A stretch of DNA of 34,838 nt from assembly GCA_016927315.1 (NCBI GenBank), contig JAFGMV010000119.1, positions 1 through 34,838 on the forward strand, written 5' to 3'. Numbering within the stretch: position 1 is the stretch's first letter; each line of letters opens with the position of its first letter. Positions 1-9,050 of this stretch are shown here, in pieces. The notes under the pieces were generated by a model. That model did no database searches. It was given only the letters and a program-made list of their open reading frames with translations, and was not told the origin of the DNA. This DNA comes from Anaerolineales bacterium (lineage in GTDB: Bacteria > Chloroflexota > Anaerolineae > Anaerolineales > Villigracilaceae). The position numbers were made by a program, and so were the translations under genes.

Positions 1-747
1 AACTCCCAGACTAAGTCCTTTGTCTTCCGGCCACAAATCGCCCCGAAAGAAACGAGAAATGCCGGTGGAGTGAATAAAAAGAAGTCCTGGCCGAATAAAA
101 ACCACACGGTACCTTTTACCAAAAAGATGCGCATTTATTGGGTATCCGCTCGAGAGCGGATTGGAAAGAGTCCGTATTTATTATGGAAAAGAGCCTATTT
201 ATTGGAAAGCATATCCTTTTTTCGGGTGGACGAAAGTCACCTGGACTGTTTTTGCCGGCAAGCGGGTTCGTTTTTCTGCTTTGCTCTGCATTTCAGCTGT
301 CTCCCTGGTGAGGCACGAACGCGTCATTTTCTCACTCATCCTGCCCCTAAACGGACATGCACCCTCAAGACAGGGAGGCTTGCTTGTCCAAATAATCTGC
401 TGTAAGATGGATAAATGGATCGGCTGCTTTTTTAATGGAACGGCTTGGGGCTGCTCGCAGCGCCAGTCACAATCGCTTTTCATCCCGATCAAGCCAACAG
501 AAAATATTTCCGCAGCAGCAGCCCCGCCTATAGACAAGATTGGTTTGTCCTTTTGTACTATGACCTGCGTGTGCAAAGAAGGCTTTGATTCGGAACGAAT
601 GTTGGAGACAGTTGAGTGTACTCACACATCCGGGCAAGCCACTTTGGAATACTGACCTTCTAACCTTGGTAAACACCATCCATAAGTACTCCATGTCTAT
701 CCTGGTAAGTCCGGTTGAATGGGAGTTGAAATGCCCAAGTATGCACG
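1..747. other. Region without a convincing gene
   Basis: The open frames here overlap on both strands, lack ribosome binding sites and encode sequence that resembles no family I know. A perfect inverted repeat with 7-base arms (TCCGCTC/GAGCGGA) lies at 145-160. Short TATTTATT-like words recur at about 134, 174 and 196. I see no promoter or RNA gene. A gene running in from the left edge cannot be excluded. Confidence 0.5.
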
Positions 748-1761
748 ATGGGGACAGAAAACAAAATGAAACATAAAAAGGAATCTGGTAAAAGAAAGGG
801 ATGGCAGGTGGTTTTGCTAACCCCGGGAATCATCCTGATTATTTATTCGACTCTGTTTACCCCCTGGAATACCAAAGAGCTGACCTCCAACCCACGGCCT
901 GCAGTTGGTTATACTGATGCTGCTCGGAGAATAGTAACTCTACAGGCACAGGAAGCACTTCAAGATATGAACCCGATCTGCATGACCCAGTTTTATACAC
1001 ACGGGCAGAAAGTAGAACGGAGCATTGTCTTTGTCCATGGTTATACTCAGTGTCCTCGACAGTTCAGCAACCTGGGGAAACAATTCTACCAACAGGGTTA
1101 TAACGTACTCATTGTCCCGCTGCCTTTTCATGGATTGACAGACCGGATGACAGATGTGCATGGACGGCTCAAGGCTGAGGACCTGACTGCCTATACGGAT
1201 GAAATGGTCGATATCGCCCAGGGACTGGGCAACGAAGTGACCATTGCAGGCATCTCGGCTGGTGGCGTTGTCGCAGCCTGGGCAGCCCAATATCGCAGTG
1301 ATATCGATCTGGCAGTATGTATTTCACCCGCCCTGGGGACCGAACAAATACCCACCCTTTTAACGGCCCCGGTTACAAACATCTTGACCATACTCCCTGA
1401 TGCTTTCATGTGGTGGAACCCTACCCTGCAGGCTGATGGCGGTTCGGAACACGCCTATCCGCGTTATTCCAGGCATGCCTTGGCCCAGACCTTCCGGCTT
1501 GGGTTTGCCATCCAGGCAGCTGCACGACAGAATGGACCGGCTGCCAGGACCATCCTGGTTGTGATCAATGGAAATGATCATATCATCAACAATGACATGA
1601 TCATGAATCTGGTCAACTGCTGGACCAGGCATGGCGCCAACCTGGAAATCTATGAATTTGAGCCGGTTTTACAGCTTCCCCATGACCTGATCGATCCAGA
1701 ACATAAGGATCAACAAATTGAGTTGGTCTATCCTATCCTGATCGACCTGTTCACAAAGTAA
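748..1761 (+). CDS. Membrane-anchored alpha/beta hydrolase (esterase/lipase-like)
   Basis: Serine hydrolase of the alpha/beta fold, probably a carboxylesterase or lipase; the substrate is unknown. A basic N-terminus is followed by one hydrophobic segment (residues about 20-38), so the enzyme is probably anchored with its catalytic domain outside the cytoplasm. Visible motifs are FVHGYTQ with the oxyanion-hole HG (97-98), the nucleophile elbow GISAGG with Ser170, an acid in NGNDHI (Asp277) and a late His in LPHD (His312). Spacing fits a Ser-Asp-His triad. The start could be the ATG at 748 or the ATG at 766; the latter has GGGGA 11 bases upstream and is slightly better placed. The gene stands alone and converges on the acyl-CoA mutase; no terminator is visible between them. 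Confidence 0.8.
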   Translation: MGTENKMKHKKESGKRKGWQVVLLTPGIILIIYSTLFTPWNTKELTSNPRPAVGYTDAARRIVTLQAQEALQDMNPICMTQFYTHGQKVERSIVFVHGYTQCPRQFSNLGKQFYQQGYNVLIVPLPFHGLTDRMTDVHGRLKAEDLTAYTDEMVDIAQGLGNEVTIAGISAGGVVAAWAAQYRSDIDLAVCISPALGTEQIPTLLTAPVTNILTILPDAFMWWNPTLQADGGSEHAYPRYSRHALAQTFRLGFAIQAAARQNGPAARTILVVINGNDHIINNDMIMNLVNCWTRHGANLEIYEFEPVLQLPHDLIDPEHKDQQIELVYPILIDLFTK

Positions 1762-1942
1762 AACTGTGTTGGGCTGTTCTGGATGTCATCTGGGTTCAGT
1801 ATGGTTCTAACAAGAATCCAGCCAGGAACATATGGAGAAATGTCACAGCAAACCTGTGAAAATCACATTCTGAATATAAAAACGCTCTGTACGCTGTTAA
1901 CTGTTCCCCGGTCACAGAAAACATTCCGTTCTATTTTGTTGA

Positions 1943-3622
1943 TTACACCATCGTCGGTTCTTCATAAATCCCAAAGACTTCCTTCATCACCTCGACGATT
2001 TCTCCTAAGGTAGCATAAGCCCGCACGGCCGCCAGGATGTATGGCATAGTATTCTCGGTACCCTGGCAGGCCCGGCTTAATCTGTCCAGGGCCTGGCCGA
2101 CATGGCCGTTATCTCGTTCAGCCCGGATCTGCTCGAGGCGTGTAATCTGGCGCTGGTAACCCTGGGGATCTATTTCCAGGAAGGGAATGTTAGCCGGCTG
2201 GTCGTCGGTATAAGCGTTTACACCGACGATCTTTCGCCGCTCGTGGTCGATCTCCTGCTGGTAACGGTAGGCTGAATCGGCTATTTCGGACTGGAAGAAG
2301 CCCTTTTCGATGGCCGGGATGACCCCTCCCAGACTATCAATCTGTTCGAAATACCGGTAAGCCTGGGCCTCGATTCGGTTGGTCTGGGCTTCAACGAAGA
2401 AGCTTCCGCCCAATGGATCGATGGTATTGACCACGCCAGATTCTTCGGCAATGATCTGCTGGGTACGAAGTGCGAGGGTCACAGCCTGTTCCGATGGCAG
2501 TGCCAGGGCCTCATCCATTGAATTGGTATGTAAACTCTGGGTCCCGCCCAAAACTGCAGCCAGGGCTTGCAGTGCTACCCGTACCACATTGTTTTCCGGT
2601 TGCTGGGCCGTCAGGGAAACACCGGCAGTTTGCGTGTGGAACCGTAAAAGCCAGGACCGCGGGCTGCGCGCCTCGAAGGTCTCTTTCATCTGGTGTGCCC
2701 AAATGCGGCGGGCTGCCCGGTATTTGGCAATCTCCTCAAAGAAATCATTGTGCGCATTGAAAAAGAAAGACAGGCGCGGTGCAAATGCATCCACATCCAG
2801 ACCGCGTTCAATACCCCAGCGAACATATTCCATGCCATCTGCCAGGGTAAAGGCCAGTTCCTGAGCTGCGGTTGACCCTGCTTCACGAATATGATAACCG
2901 GAAATAGAAATCGTGTTCCACTGCGGCAGGTGTAGTGTACCATACTCAATTGTATCGGTTACCAACCGCATGGAATAAACGGGGGGAAAGATAAACTCCT
3001 TTTGAGCAATGAACTCCTTAAGGATATCGTTCTGTGTGGTGCCACGAAGCTGGTCGAGACGGAGACCCTGTTTTTCGGCGGCAGCAATGTACATGGCCCA
3101 GATAACAGCCGCGGGTGAGTTGATGGTCATGCTAGTGGAAACCTTATCCAGCGGGATATCCTCCAGCAGTAGTTCCATATCCTTGAGTGAAGAAACAGCC
3201 ACACCGCATTTCCCGAACTCGCCCAGGGCCTCTGGTGCATCCGAGTCGTATCCCATCAGGGTTGGCAGGTCAAAAGCAATACTAAGACCCGTCTGACCCT
3301 GCTCAAGCAGATATTTGAACCGTGAATTTGTTTCTTCTGCAGTACCAAAACCGGAGAACATACGCATGGTCCATTGTTTACCACGGTACATGGTTGCATG
3401 GATGCCGCGCGTAAAAGGGTATTCGCCCGGGAAACCCAGATCCTGTTCATAATTTATACTGGCTGTATCCAGGGGGGTATAAAGGCGTTTGATCGGTTCG
3501 GAAGAGGTAGTGGTGAATTCTGTCTGGCGTTCCGGATATGCGGTGATAACTCCGAATAGAGTCTGCTTTTCCCATTTTTTCAAGGTCGAAACGAACCTGT
3601 CAAGTTTTTTTCCATCATACAT
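1943..3622 (-). CDS. Acyl-CoA mutase large subunit (methylmalonyl-CoA mutase family, isobutyryl-CoA mutase-like residues)
   Basis: Catalytic subunit of a coenzyme B12-dependent acyl-CoA mutase that rearranges the carbon skeleton of a branched acyl-CoA. The ATG at 3622 is chosen because AAGGAGG lies 5 bases upstream; an in-frame ATG at 3643 has no such site. The 559 residues cover only the TIM-barrel substrate domain: there is no C-terminal B12-binding domain (DxHxxG), so a separate small subunit is needed, and none is in the window. Motifs seen are TAEETN (94-99), SIAFDLP (114-120) and ISISGYH with the expected catalytic His244. The residue that is Tyr89 in Propionibacterium methylmalonyl-CoA mutase is Phe89 (RMFSGF), and the Arg207 position is Gln207 (IAQKEF). 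That Phe/Gln pair is the published signature of isobutyryl-CoA mutase. The position of Asp117 in 2-hydroxyisobutyryl-CoA mutase is Ala116. Specificity is inferred, family membership is firm. Confidence 0.9.
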   Translation of the reverse strand: MYDGKKLDRFVSTLKKWEKQTLFGVITAYPERQTEFTTTSSEPIKRLYTPLDTASINYEQDLGFPGEYPFTRGIHATMYRGKQWTMRMFSGFGTAEETNSRFKYLLEQGQTGLSIAFDLPTLMGYDSDAPEALGEFGKCGVAVSSLKDMELLLEDIPLDKVSTSMTINSPAAVIWAMYIAAAEKQGLRLDQLRGTTQNDILKEFIAQKEFIFPPVYSMRLVTDTIEYGTLHLPQWNTISISGYHIREAGSTAAQELAFTLADGMEYVRWGIERGLDVDAFAPRLSFFFNAHNDFFEEIAKYRAARRIWAHQMKETFEARSPRSWLLRFHTQTAGVSLTAQQPENNVVRVALQALAAVLGGTQSLHTNSMDEALALPSEQAVTLALRTQQIIAEESGVVNTIDPLGGSFFVEAQTNRIEAQAYRYFEQIDSLGGVIPAIEKGFFQSEIADSAYRYQQEIDHERRKIVGVNAYTDDQPANIPFLEIDPQGYQRQITRLEQIRAERDNGHVGQALDRLSRACQGTENTMPYILAAVRAYATLGEIVEVMKEVFGIYEEPTMV

Positions 3623-3763
3623 ATAAACCTCCTTTGGCAACAATTTAATATTACCGCAGGATAATATATTTCACACGCCAGTCAGTGTCGTCCAAAACCA
3701 GTTATCGCATAGTATCCCTACAGCGAAGATTGCTGAGTTCCCCTTAAATACAGTCATGATTTC

Positions 3764-3792
3764 TTACAGTGCTCTTGCAAAGATGGTATACT
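3764..3792 (+). promoter_or_regulatory. Possible promoter upstream of the DUF3090 gene
   Basis: A TATACT hexamer at 3787-3792 sits about 28 bases before the ATG at 3821. The matching -35 position (TTACAG, 17-base spacer) is poor. The region lies between two divergent genes, so a promoter is expected here, but the exact site is uncertain. Confidence 0.3.
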
Positions 3793-3820
3793 AAATCAGA
3801 CACCTCTGAAAGTACTGGTT

Positions 3821-4351
3821 ATGCCTCGCTTAGAAATAGACGTAGATCCTGTAGACCACATAACCGCTGATGCCATAGGGAAACCAGGCCAGCGCGTTTT
3901 TTATATCCAGGCTTTTCAAGCGGAACGAACTGTATCTGTCCTGATAGAAAAGTTCCAGCTTCAGTCTCTTAGCGTTGGTATAGAGCAGTTCCTGGCTGAA
4001 TTGACCACGAGCAACCCCGACCTCCCGGAAGCATCCGGAGAGTACAATCCCGATACTATGCACATCAACCCGCCCGTGGAACCGCTTTTTCGAGTGGGTG
4101 AGATCGGATTGGGTTATGACAAAGATCGGGACCTGACTGTCTTGATCATTCGGGAAGTGCAGCTTGGTGAAAACGAAGACCCGGATGAAGCCAGCATAGT
4201 GCGTTACTGGTGCACACGCTCACAGCTAAGCGCCATATCCCATTGGTCTGCTGAAGTTGTGCATCAGGGGCGTCCGAGGTGTCCTCAATGCGGGCAGCCA
4301 ATGGAGCCGGAAGGACACTTTTGTCCCAAAAAAAATGGGCATAAGCACTGA
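3821..4351 (+). CDS. DUF3090 family protein
   Basis: Conserved protein of unknown function, 176 residues, about the length of its actinobacterial relatives. Recognisable parts are the N-terminal GKPGQRVFYIQ (20-30), the middle RVGEIGLGYD (91-100) and a C-terminal zinc-ribbon-like tail with CPQCG (Cys154, Cys157) and FCPKKNGH (Cys168), which is the family hallmark. In Actinobacteria DUF3090 genes sit beside an SCO1664-type gene and near the mycothiol ligase gene mshC; here the SCO1664-type partner follows directly, which supports both calls. No mycothiol gene is visible in the window. The ATG start lacks a strong ribosome binding site. The gene opens a plus-strand run that continues into homoserine dehydrogenase. 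Confidence 0.8.
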   Translation: MPRLEIDVDPVDHITADAIGKPGQRVFYIQAFQAERTVSVLIEKFQLQSLSVGIEQFLAELTTSNPDLPEASGEYNPDTMHINPPVEPLFRVGEIGLGYDKDRDLTVLIIREVQLGENEDPDEASIVRYWCTRSQLSAISHWSAEVVHQGRPRCPQCGQPMEPEGHFCPKKNGHKH

Positions 4352-4393
4352 GCATGTTTGGAGATTTCTTGACCGAACAAATAATTGTAATCA

Positions 4394-5125
4394 ATGTCAA
4401 TCACAAAGGACATTAACAAATTACAAGAAGCCCTGCAATTGGGGAGAATCAAACTGCAGGGTCAATTTATATTGGGTTCAAATTATACTTTCCTGGTCGA
4501 TGTAACCTATCAGGGTGAACAACATCAGGCGGTTTATAAACCAATTCGAGGGGAAAAGCCGTTATGGGATTTCCCGCAGTGCAGTCTGGCAAAACGGGAA
4601 GTTGCCGCATTCCTGGTCAACCGTTCCCTGGGATGGGATTTTGTTCCGGCTACGGTGTTGCGTGAAGATGGCCCTTATGGAGCCGGTTCACTACAACAAT
4701 TTATTGAATATGATCCCAATTATCATTACTTCACCTTCAATGATCGAGACAGGCAGCGGCTGAAGAAGGCTGCATTATTTGATTTATTGATCAATAATGC
4801 TGATCGTAAAGGCAGTCATATATTAATCGAGACGAATACGGAACACCTGTGGTTAATAGACCATGGTGTCTGCTTTCATTCTCAAGATAAACTACGAACG
4901 GTTATCTGGGATTTTGCCGGGCAAAGCATTCCGGAATCTTACTTATCAAATCTTGAGCAACTGCGCAGCAAACTTGATACATCCGAGGTGCACGATTCAC
5001 TGCTGGCTTGTCTTGATCCTGAAGAAATAGCGGCTCTTGATGCCCGTGCAGAACGGTTATTGGCTGAAAGGCGGTTTCCGCAACCGCCAGAAGATCGCCG
5101 CGCACATCCCTGGCCGCCAATATAA
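4394..5125 (+). CDS. SCO1664 family protein (phosphatidylinositol kinase-like fold)
   Basis: Kinase-fold protein of unknown substrate, 243 residues. The features of an atypical kinase can be read in order: AVYKP with a candidate ATP-binding Lys49, KREVAAF with Glu69, a catalytic-loop-like NNADRKGSHIL with Asp137, and LIDHGVCF with Asp156 in the place of the DFG aspartate. The C-terminal third is helical and charged. It follows the DUF3090 gene by 42 bases, the same partnership as in Actinobacteria, so the two products probably act together. Whether it phosphorylates a lipid, a protein or a small molecule cannot be told from sequence. Confidence 0.8.
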   Translation: MSITKDINKLQEALQLGRIKLQGQFILGSNYTFLVDVTYQGEQHQAVYKPIRGEKPLWDFPQCSLAKREVAAFLVNRSLGWDFVPATVLREDGPYGAGSLQQFIEYDPNYHYFTFNDRDRQRLKKAALFDLLINNADRKGSHILIETNTEHLWLIDHGVCFHSQDKLRTVIWDFAGQSIPESYLSNLEQLRSKLDTSEVHDSLLACLDPEEIAALDARAERLLAERRFPQPPEDRRAHPWPPI

Positions 5126-5195
5126 AAACAGACATCGGCTATATTCGACCGGCCGATGCCAGGTAAAAATCGAACCCAAAATATTCTGGAGACCT

Positions 5196-6233
5196 ATGCA
5201 CTATAGACTGGCTTTTCTTGGTTTTGGCAATGTTGGGCAGGCTCTGGCAAGGCTATTACTGCGTAAAAGGCAAGAACTTAAACAGGTTCATCAGTTGTCT
5301 TTTTCTGTGGTTGGAGTTGCCACCGGGCGGCGCGGCCGTGCGATTGACCCAACCGGGCTTGATCTTGAACAGGTTTTAAAACATATTGAAACGAACACAT
5401 CACTGGATACACTCACAAAGGCGCCAGTGGAAAGTTCACTTGAGTTTATTCAAAAGTGTGATTCAGATGTCTTGTTTGAGAACACGCCTGTTAATCACCA
5501 AAACGGTGAACCGGCTATTTCCCATCTAAAAACTGCGTTAGGGCTGAGTATGCATGCCATCACTGCAAATAAAGGTCCGGTAGTACATGCTTATCAAGAA
5601 CTGGTAAATCTGGCCAACCAAAAGGAAAGGTGCTTCTTTTTCGAATCAACAGTGCTGGATGGCGCCCCAGTTTTTTCTTTATTCCGGGATGCATTACCTG
5701 CCGCCCGGGTTAAATCGTTTCGAGGCATCCTCAATTCGACCACCAACCTGATCCTGACACGCATGGAGAAGGGAGAATCATTTGAAGATGCAGTCGAGTA
5801 TACCCAGAAAATAGGGATTGCAGAGAGCGATCCGGTCGCCGATCTGGATGGCTGGGATGCGGCTATCAAAGTTGCAGCCCTGGTAACCGTACTGATGGGC
5901 GTTCCTACCAAACCGCAGGATGTACCGCGCCAGGGGATCGCTCAAATCGCACCAAACATGATTGCTAAAGCCCTGGAAGATGGAAAACGTTATAAGATGA
6001 TTTGTTCTGCCCGTCTGGAAGGTGAACAGGTCGAAATGAGTGTCCAGCCTCAAATGGTTACCCCAGAGTCACCCTTGTATCAGGTTCAAGGAACCTCCTG
6101 TATGATTGAGTTTGAAACCGATGTCCTGGGGTTGTTATCACTGGGTGAGAATGATCCCACACCTGAGACAACTGCCTATGGGTTGCTGGCTGATTTCATC
6201 AATGCAGTAACATGGGCAGGGCGGACCGGGTAA
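5196..6233 (+). CDS. hom: Homoserine dehydrogenase
   Basis: NAD(P)-dependent reduction of aspartate semialdehyde to homoserine, on the route to threonine and methionine. The open frame extends upstream into the previous gene, but the ATG at 5196 is preceded by GGAG at 5188-5191 and begins with the expected Rossmann strand, so it is taken as the start (345 residues). Motifs are GFGNVGQ (9-15), TANKGP with Lys126, ESTVLDGAPVF (150-160), GILNSTTN (177-184) and the family signature SDPVADLDGWDAAIK ending at the catalytic Lys225. The protein ends soon after the catalytic domain and has no ACT domain, so it is unlikely to be feedback-inhibited through one. It lies 70 bases after the SCO1664-type gene in the same direction. 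Confidence 0.92.
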   Translation: MHYRLAFLGFGNVGQALARLLLRKRQELKQVHQLSFSVVGVATGRRGRAIDPTGLDLEQVLKHIETNTSLDTLTKAPVESSLEFIQKCDSDVLFENTPVNHQNGEPAISHLKTALGLSMHAITANKGPVVHAYQELVNLANQKERCFFFESTVLDGAPVFSLFRDALPAARVKSFRGILNSTTNLILTRMEKGESFEDAVEYTQKIGIAESDPVADLDGWDAAIKVAALVTVLMGVPTKPQDVPRQGIAQIAPNMIAKALEDGKRYKMICSARLEGEQVEMSVQPQMVTPESPLYQVQGTSCMIEFETDVLGLLSLGENDPTPETTAYGLLADFINAVTWAGRTG

Positions 6234-6267
6234 AGTGCAGAATTTCTGCTTGTAAGAGGTGTTTAAA

Positions 6268-6702
6268 GTGAATCAAGTAACACAGGAACAGTCACTGCGC
6301 ATTCTGAAAGATGATTGGGGACGGTATCTGGCTGATTTTAAAGGTCTGTCTCCACAGGAACAACGTGCCTTTTTGGAAGACCAGGGATATGCCAGTTTTC
6401 ACGATTTACTCGCACATATCTGTGCCTGGTGGGAAGAAACATTGACAGTCATCAATTCTATCCTGGATAACGAAGAAGTCACAGGACGTGAATACGATAT
6501 TGATCAATTCAATGCTGAAGCAATTATAAAGTTCCGGAAATGGGATCCGGTTGACCTGGAAACCCATTTTGAGAATTTACGCCAATCGTTGGTTGACCTG
6601 GTAATTGACCTGCCTGATGAAGCCCTTGCCTACCAGCGTATCACCACCTGGATGCATGCCTGTGTGGTAGAGCACGCAGAGGAGCATAAAATTCGTGACT
6701 GA
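6268..6702 (+). CDS. DinB/ClbS (DfsB)-like four-helix protein
   Basis: Small helical protein resembling the ClbS/DfsB branch of the DinB-like superfamily, which includes metal-binding enzymes and the colibactin self-resistance protein ClbS. Three histidines are placed like a DinB metal site: His50 in LLAHICAWW, and His136 and His140 in VEHAEEH. A GTG at 6268 is preferred because AGAGGTG ends 6 bases upstream; an in-frame GTG at 6259 is the alternative. The gene overlaps the thiolase start by 8 bases, so the two are probably translationally coupled. The substrate is unknown. Confidence 0.65.
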   Translation: MNQVTQEQSLRILKDDWGRYLADFKGLSPQEQRAFLEDQGYASFHDLLAHICAWWEETLTVINSILDNEEVTGREYDIDQFNAEAIIKFRKWDPVDLETHFENLRQSLVDLVIDLPDEALAYQRITTWMHACVVEHAEEHKIRD

Positions 6703-7834
6703 CAGGGATGTATTCATCCTATCTGCTGTACGTTCCCCGATTGGATTGGGAAAACCCTCTGGTGCATTATTTCCTTTCCTTCCTGTTAATTTATCTGCAC
6801 TGGTACTGGTGGAAGCACTGCGCCGGGCGGGTATTGATCCTGCCCAGGTGGAAGATGTTATCTGGGGTATCGTTACCCCGATCGGTGACCAGGGGGCGAA
6901 CCTGGCCCGCCTGGCGGTACTCAAGGCCGGTTTCCCGGTGACAGTGCCCGGGGTAACTATTAATCGTATGTGTGGGTCGAGTCAGCAGGCGGTTCATTTT
7001 GCTTCTCAGGCGATCCTGTCTGGTGATATGGATATTATCATCGCCGGCGGAATTGAGATGATGTCTCACCAGGCAATGGGTGCAGACTTTCCAAAGACGT
7101 GGCCTGAAGATTTCCCTTACGACTTGGTCCGCCAGGGTATCAGTTCAGAATTGATGGCTGAAAAATGGAACTTGAGCCGTGAAGCACTGGATGCGTATGC
7201 CTCTCAGAGCCATATTCGGGCCGGGAGCGCCATTCGAAATGGTTACTTCCACGACCAGATTCTGCCGGTTGAGCTTCCTGATGGCACTATCTTTTCCCAA
7301 GATCAGGGGGTACGCTCGTCCCTGGACCGGGAAAAAATGGCTGCCCTGAAACCTGTTTTCAAAAAGAATGGAGTGGTTACAGCCGGGAATGCCAGCCAGA
7401 TTAGTGATGGAACCGCTGCATTGGTGTTGGCATCTTCAGAGGCTGTCGGACGTTATAACTTGATGCCCATGGCCCGTGTTGTTTCACGTGTGGCAGTTGG
7501 CTCTGACCCGATTCTGATGCTGGATGGGCCAATTGCAGCTTCACAGAAAGTTCTGAAGAAATCAGGGCTCACCCTGGAAGATATGGGTGTTATTGAACTT
7601 AATGAGGCTTTTGCCAGCGTGGCACTTGCCTGGGCGAAAGAGATGAAACCCGACCTGGAGAAGTTCAACCCTAACGGTGGTGCAATCGCCCACGGACATC
7701 CCCTGGGGGCTACTGGCGCCATCCTGTTGACCAAACTCGTCTATGAACTGGAGCGGCGCAAAGCCAGATATGGACTGCAGTCCATGTGCATCGGTCATGG
7801 GATGGCAACTGCGACGATCCTGGAAAGAGTCTGA
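6695..7834 (+). CDS. Thiolase family protein (acetyl-CoA C-acyltransferase)
   Basis: Thiolase, catalysing reversible thiolytic cleavage or condensation of acyl-CoA, in beta-oxidation or acetoacetyl-CoA formation. It starts at a GTG overlapping the preceding gene. Length (379 residues) is slightly short for the family. Catalytic elements are complete: Cys93 in NRMCGSSQQAV, NEAFA in the middle of the C-terminal half, His335 in GGAIAHGHPLGATGA and Cys365 in MCIGHGMATA. The last motif has His where most thiolases have the middle Gly of GGG; some family members share this form. The stop codon overlaps the folK start in TGATG. The partner acyl-CoA enzymes are not in the window, so the physiological substrate is open. 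Confidence 0.9.
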   Translation: MTDRDVFILSAVRSPIGLGKPSGALFPFLPVNLSALVLVEALRRAGIDPAQVEDVIWGIVTPIGDQGANLARLAVLKAGFPVTVPGVTINRMCGSSQQAVHFASQAILSGDMDIIIAGGIEMMSHQAMGADFPKTWPEDFPYDLVRQGISSELMAEKWNLSREALDAYASQSHIRAGSAIRNGYFHDQILPVELPDGTIFSQDQGVRSSLDREKMAALKPVFKKNGVVTAGNASQISDGTAALVLASSEAVGRYNLMPMARVVSRVAVGSDPILMLDGPIAASQKVLKKSGLTLEDMGVIELNEAFASVALAWAKEMKPDLEKFNPNGGAIAHGHPLGATGAILLTKLVYELERRKARYGLQSMCIGHGMATATILERV

Positions 7835-8319
7835 TGCATGTGATATACCTGGCCCTGGGAACCAATCTGGGGGATCGTCTTGCGTACCTGCGGATGGCGG
7901 CGGCTATGCTCCCTCCAGAAGTGACTGTAAAGCAGGAATCGCAAATCTATGAAACATCACCCTGGGGAGTTGAAGACCAGCCAGACTTCTTGAATATGGT
8001 TGTAAAAGGGGAAACTGCACTGTCACCAATGGAATTATTGTCTTACCTGAAAAACCTGGAAAACGAATTGGGACGACAGCCCTCTTTCCGGTATGGGCCG
8101 CGTCAAATTGATCTGGATATTTTGTTTTACGACGATTTGGTGCTTGCCACCCCTCATCTCATTATCCCGCACCCGCGTTTGCAGGAACGTGCTTTTGTGC
8201 TGGTCCCGTTGGCCGAAATTGCACCAGCCTTGCGCCATCCAATATTCAAAAAAACAACCCGGGAGCTTTTATCTGTCGTGAGCGTCGCTGGGATAAACCC
8301 ATATCAAAGTCGGTTATAA
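7834..8319 (+). CDS. folK: 2-amino-4-hydroxy-6-hydroxymethyldihydropteridine pyrophosphokinase (HPPK)
   Basis: Transfers pyrophosphate from ATP to 6-hydroxymethyl-dihydropterin in folate synthesis. The 161-residue length is typical. Motifs are LALGTNLGDR at the N-terminus, YETSPWGVEDQPDFLN, the signature GPRQIDLDILFYDD, and IPHPRLQERAFVLVPLAEIAP near the C-terminus, cited here as the usual HPPK blocks. The ATG overlaps the thiolase stop codon; an upstream in-frame ATG at 7786 lies inside the thiolase and is unlikely. The next folate gene, folP, lies 1.4 kb downstream with two unrelated genes between, so the folate genes are close but not adjacent. Confidence 0.93.
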   Translation: MHVIYLALGTNLGDRLAYLRMAAAMLPPEVTVKQESQIYETSPWGVEDQPDFLNMVVKGETALSPMELLSYLKNLENELGRQPSFRYGPRQIDLDILFYDDLVLATPHLIIPHPRLQERAFVLVPLAEIAPALRHPIFKKTTRELLSVVSVAGINPYQSRL

Positions 8320-8402
8320 TTTTCCGACGGGGAAAAACGGTTAACCCTGAATGAGTAATTCCTTCCAGAAGTTTTCAAAGATTTGAGTTCCTGGAGGCGT
8401 CA

Positions 8403-8921
8403 ATGGAAACCAATACTGCACTACCAGTCTTGAAACCGTTACAGATGTTGGAAATTCTCGATCAGTCAATTCGCCTGTACCGGAAGAATTTCATGATCTT
8501 TGTTGGCATCATTGCGATTGTCTATATACTCATTGCAAGCCTTCCGTATATTTCAACTTACTTAATGAATGAGTTGATGCTGAACATCCAAAACAGCGAT
8601 TATGCATATGGCCTTGGCCCCGGACATTTTGATGGAATGGCGCTGTTGTTATTTACTGCATTCTTACAGACTATCTTGGTAGGCGGTCTGGGGACAACTG
8701 CCTTGACCCGCGCGATCGCTGATAACTATTTGAACCAGCCGGTAGGGATACTGGAGGCTTTTCGGGGGGTTCGAAAATCCTGGTTATCCATTGTCGGGGG
8801 ACTGTTTTTGGGTGGCGTGCTTTCTAATGGGCTTATCGTCTGGACTGTGGTTCCCTGTATCGGTTGGTTTACCGGGAATTGTTTGCTGTTTTCACCGGAA
8901 AAACCGGTCAGGCAGCTCTGA
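8403..8921 (+). CDS. Integral membrane protein, probably C-terminally truncated
   Basis: The N-terminal LKPLQMLEILDQSIRLYRKN followed by hydrophobic segments (residues about 29-54, 79-100 and 133-158) resembles the N-terminal half of the roughly 290-residue membrane proteins that share a domain with glycerophosphodiester phosphodiesterases. Here the frame ends after IGWFTG plus a short unrelated tail, at 172 residues. In the +2 frame the DNA stays open from 8828 to 8989 and encodes a protein-like tail containing TGKTGQAALMIQAPA and DDELVEDFITSIR. A deletion or frameshift that joined two reading frames is therefore likely. The start ATG has GGAGG 6 bases upstream (TCCTGGAGGCGTCA). Function unknown. 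Confidence 0.6.
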   Translation: METNTALPVLKPLQMLEILDQSIRLYRKNFMIFVGIIAIVYILIASLPYISTYLMNELMLNIQNSDYAYGLGPGHFDGMALLLFTAFLQTILVGGLGTTALTRAIADNYLNQPVGILEAFRGVRKSWLSIVGGLFLGGVLSNGLIVWTVVPCIGWFTGNCLLFSPEKPVRQL

Positions 8922-8989
8922 TGATCCAGGCTCCGGCAGCTGAGCGGGATGATGAACTGGTGGAAGACTTTATTACTTCAATCCGTTAA
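8828..8989 (+). pseudogene. Orphan C-terminal coding fragment in a shifted frame
   Basis: An open stretch of 53 codons in a frame different from the overlapping membrane protein, with no good start codon. It contains YRELFAVFTGKTGQ and a charged end, DDELVEDFITSIR, which read like the end of a real soluble protein. It may be the displaced C-terminus of the upstream gene or a leftover of a deleted neighbour. I do not recognise the family. Confidence 0.35.
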
Positions 8990-9050
8990 CCCTGGTAGGC
9001 GCGTTAGATAAACTGGTTCGTTCGCTTTATATCTGAAAAGGAGTAATTCG

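Noticed and set aside
161..655. Plus-strand open frame of 164 codons near the left edge
   Set aside because: No ribosome binding site, erratic composition and overlapping open frames on both strands; no family resemblance.
1762..1942. Terminator between the converging hydrolase and mutase genes
   Set aside because: I found no GC-rich hairpin with a T-run in either direction.
8312..8331. GTCGG-TTATAATTTT-CCGAC hairpin after folK as a terminator
   Set aside because: The stem is only 5 bp and not followed by a T-run; the TATAAT in its loop lacks a plausible -35 partner.
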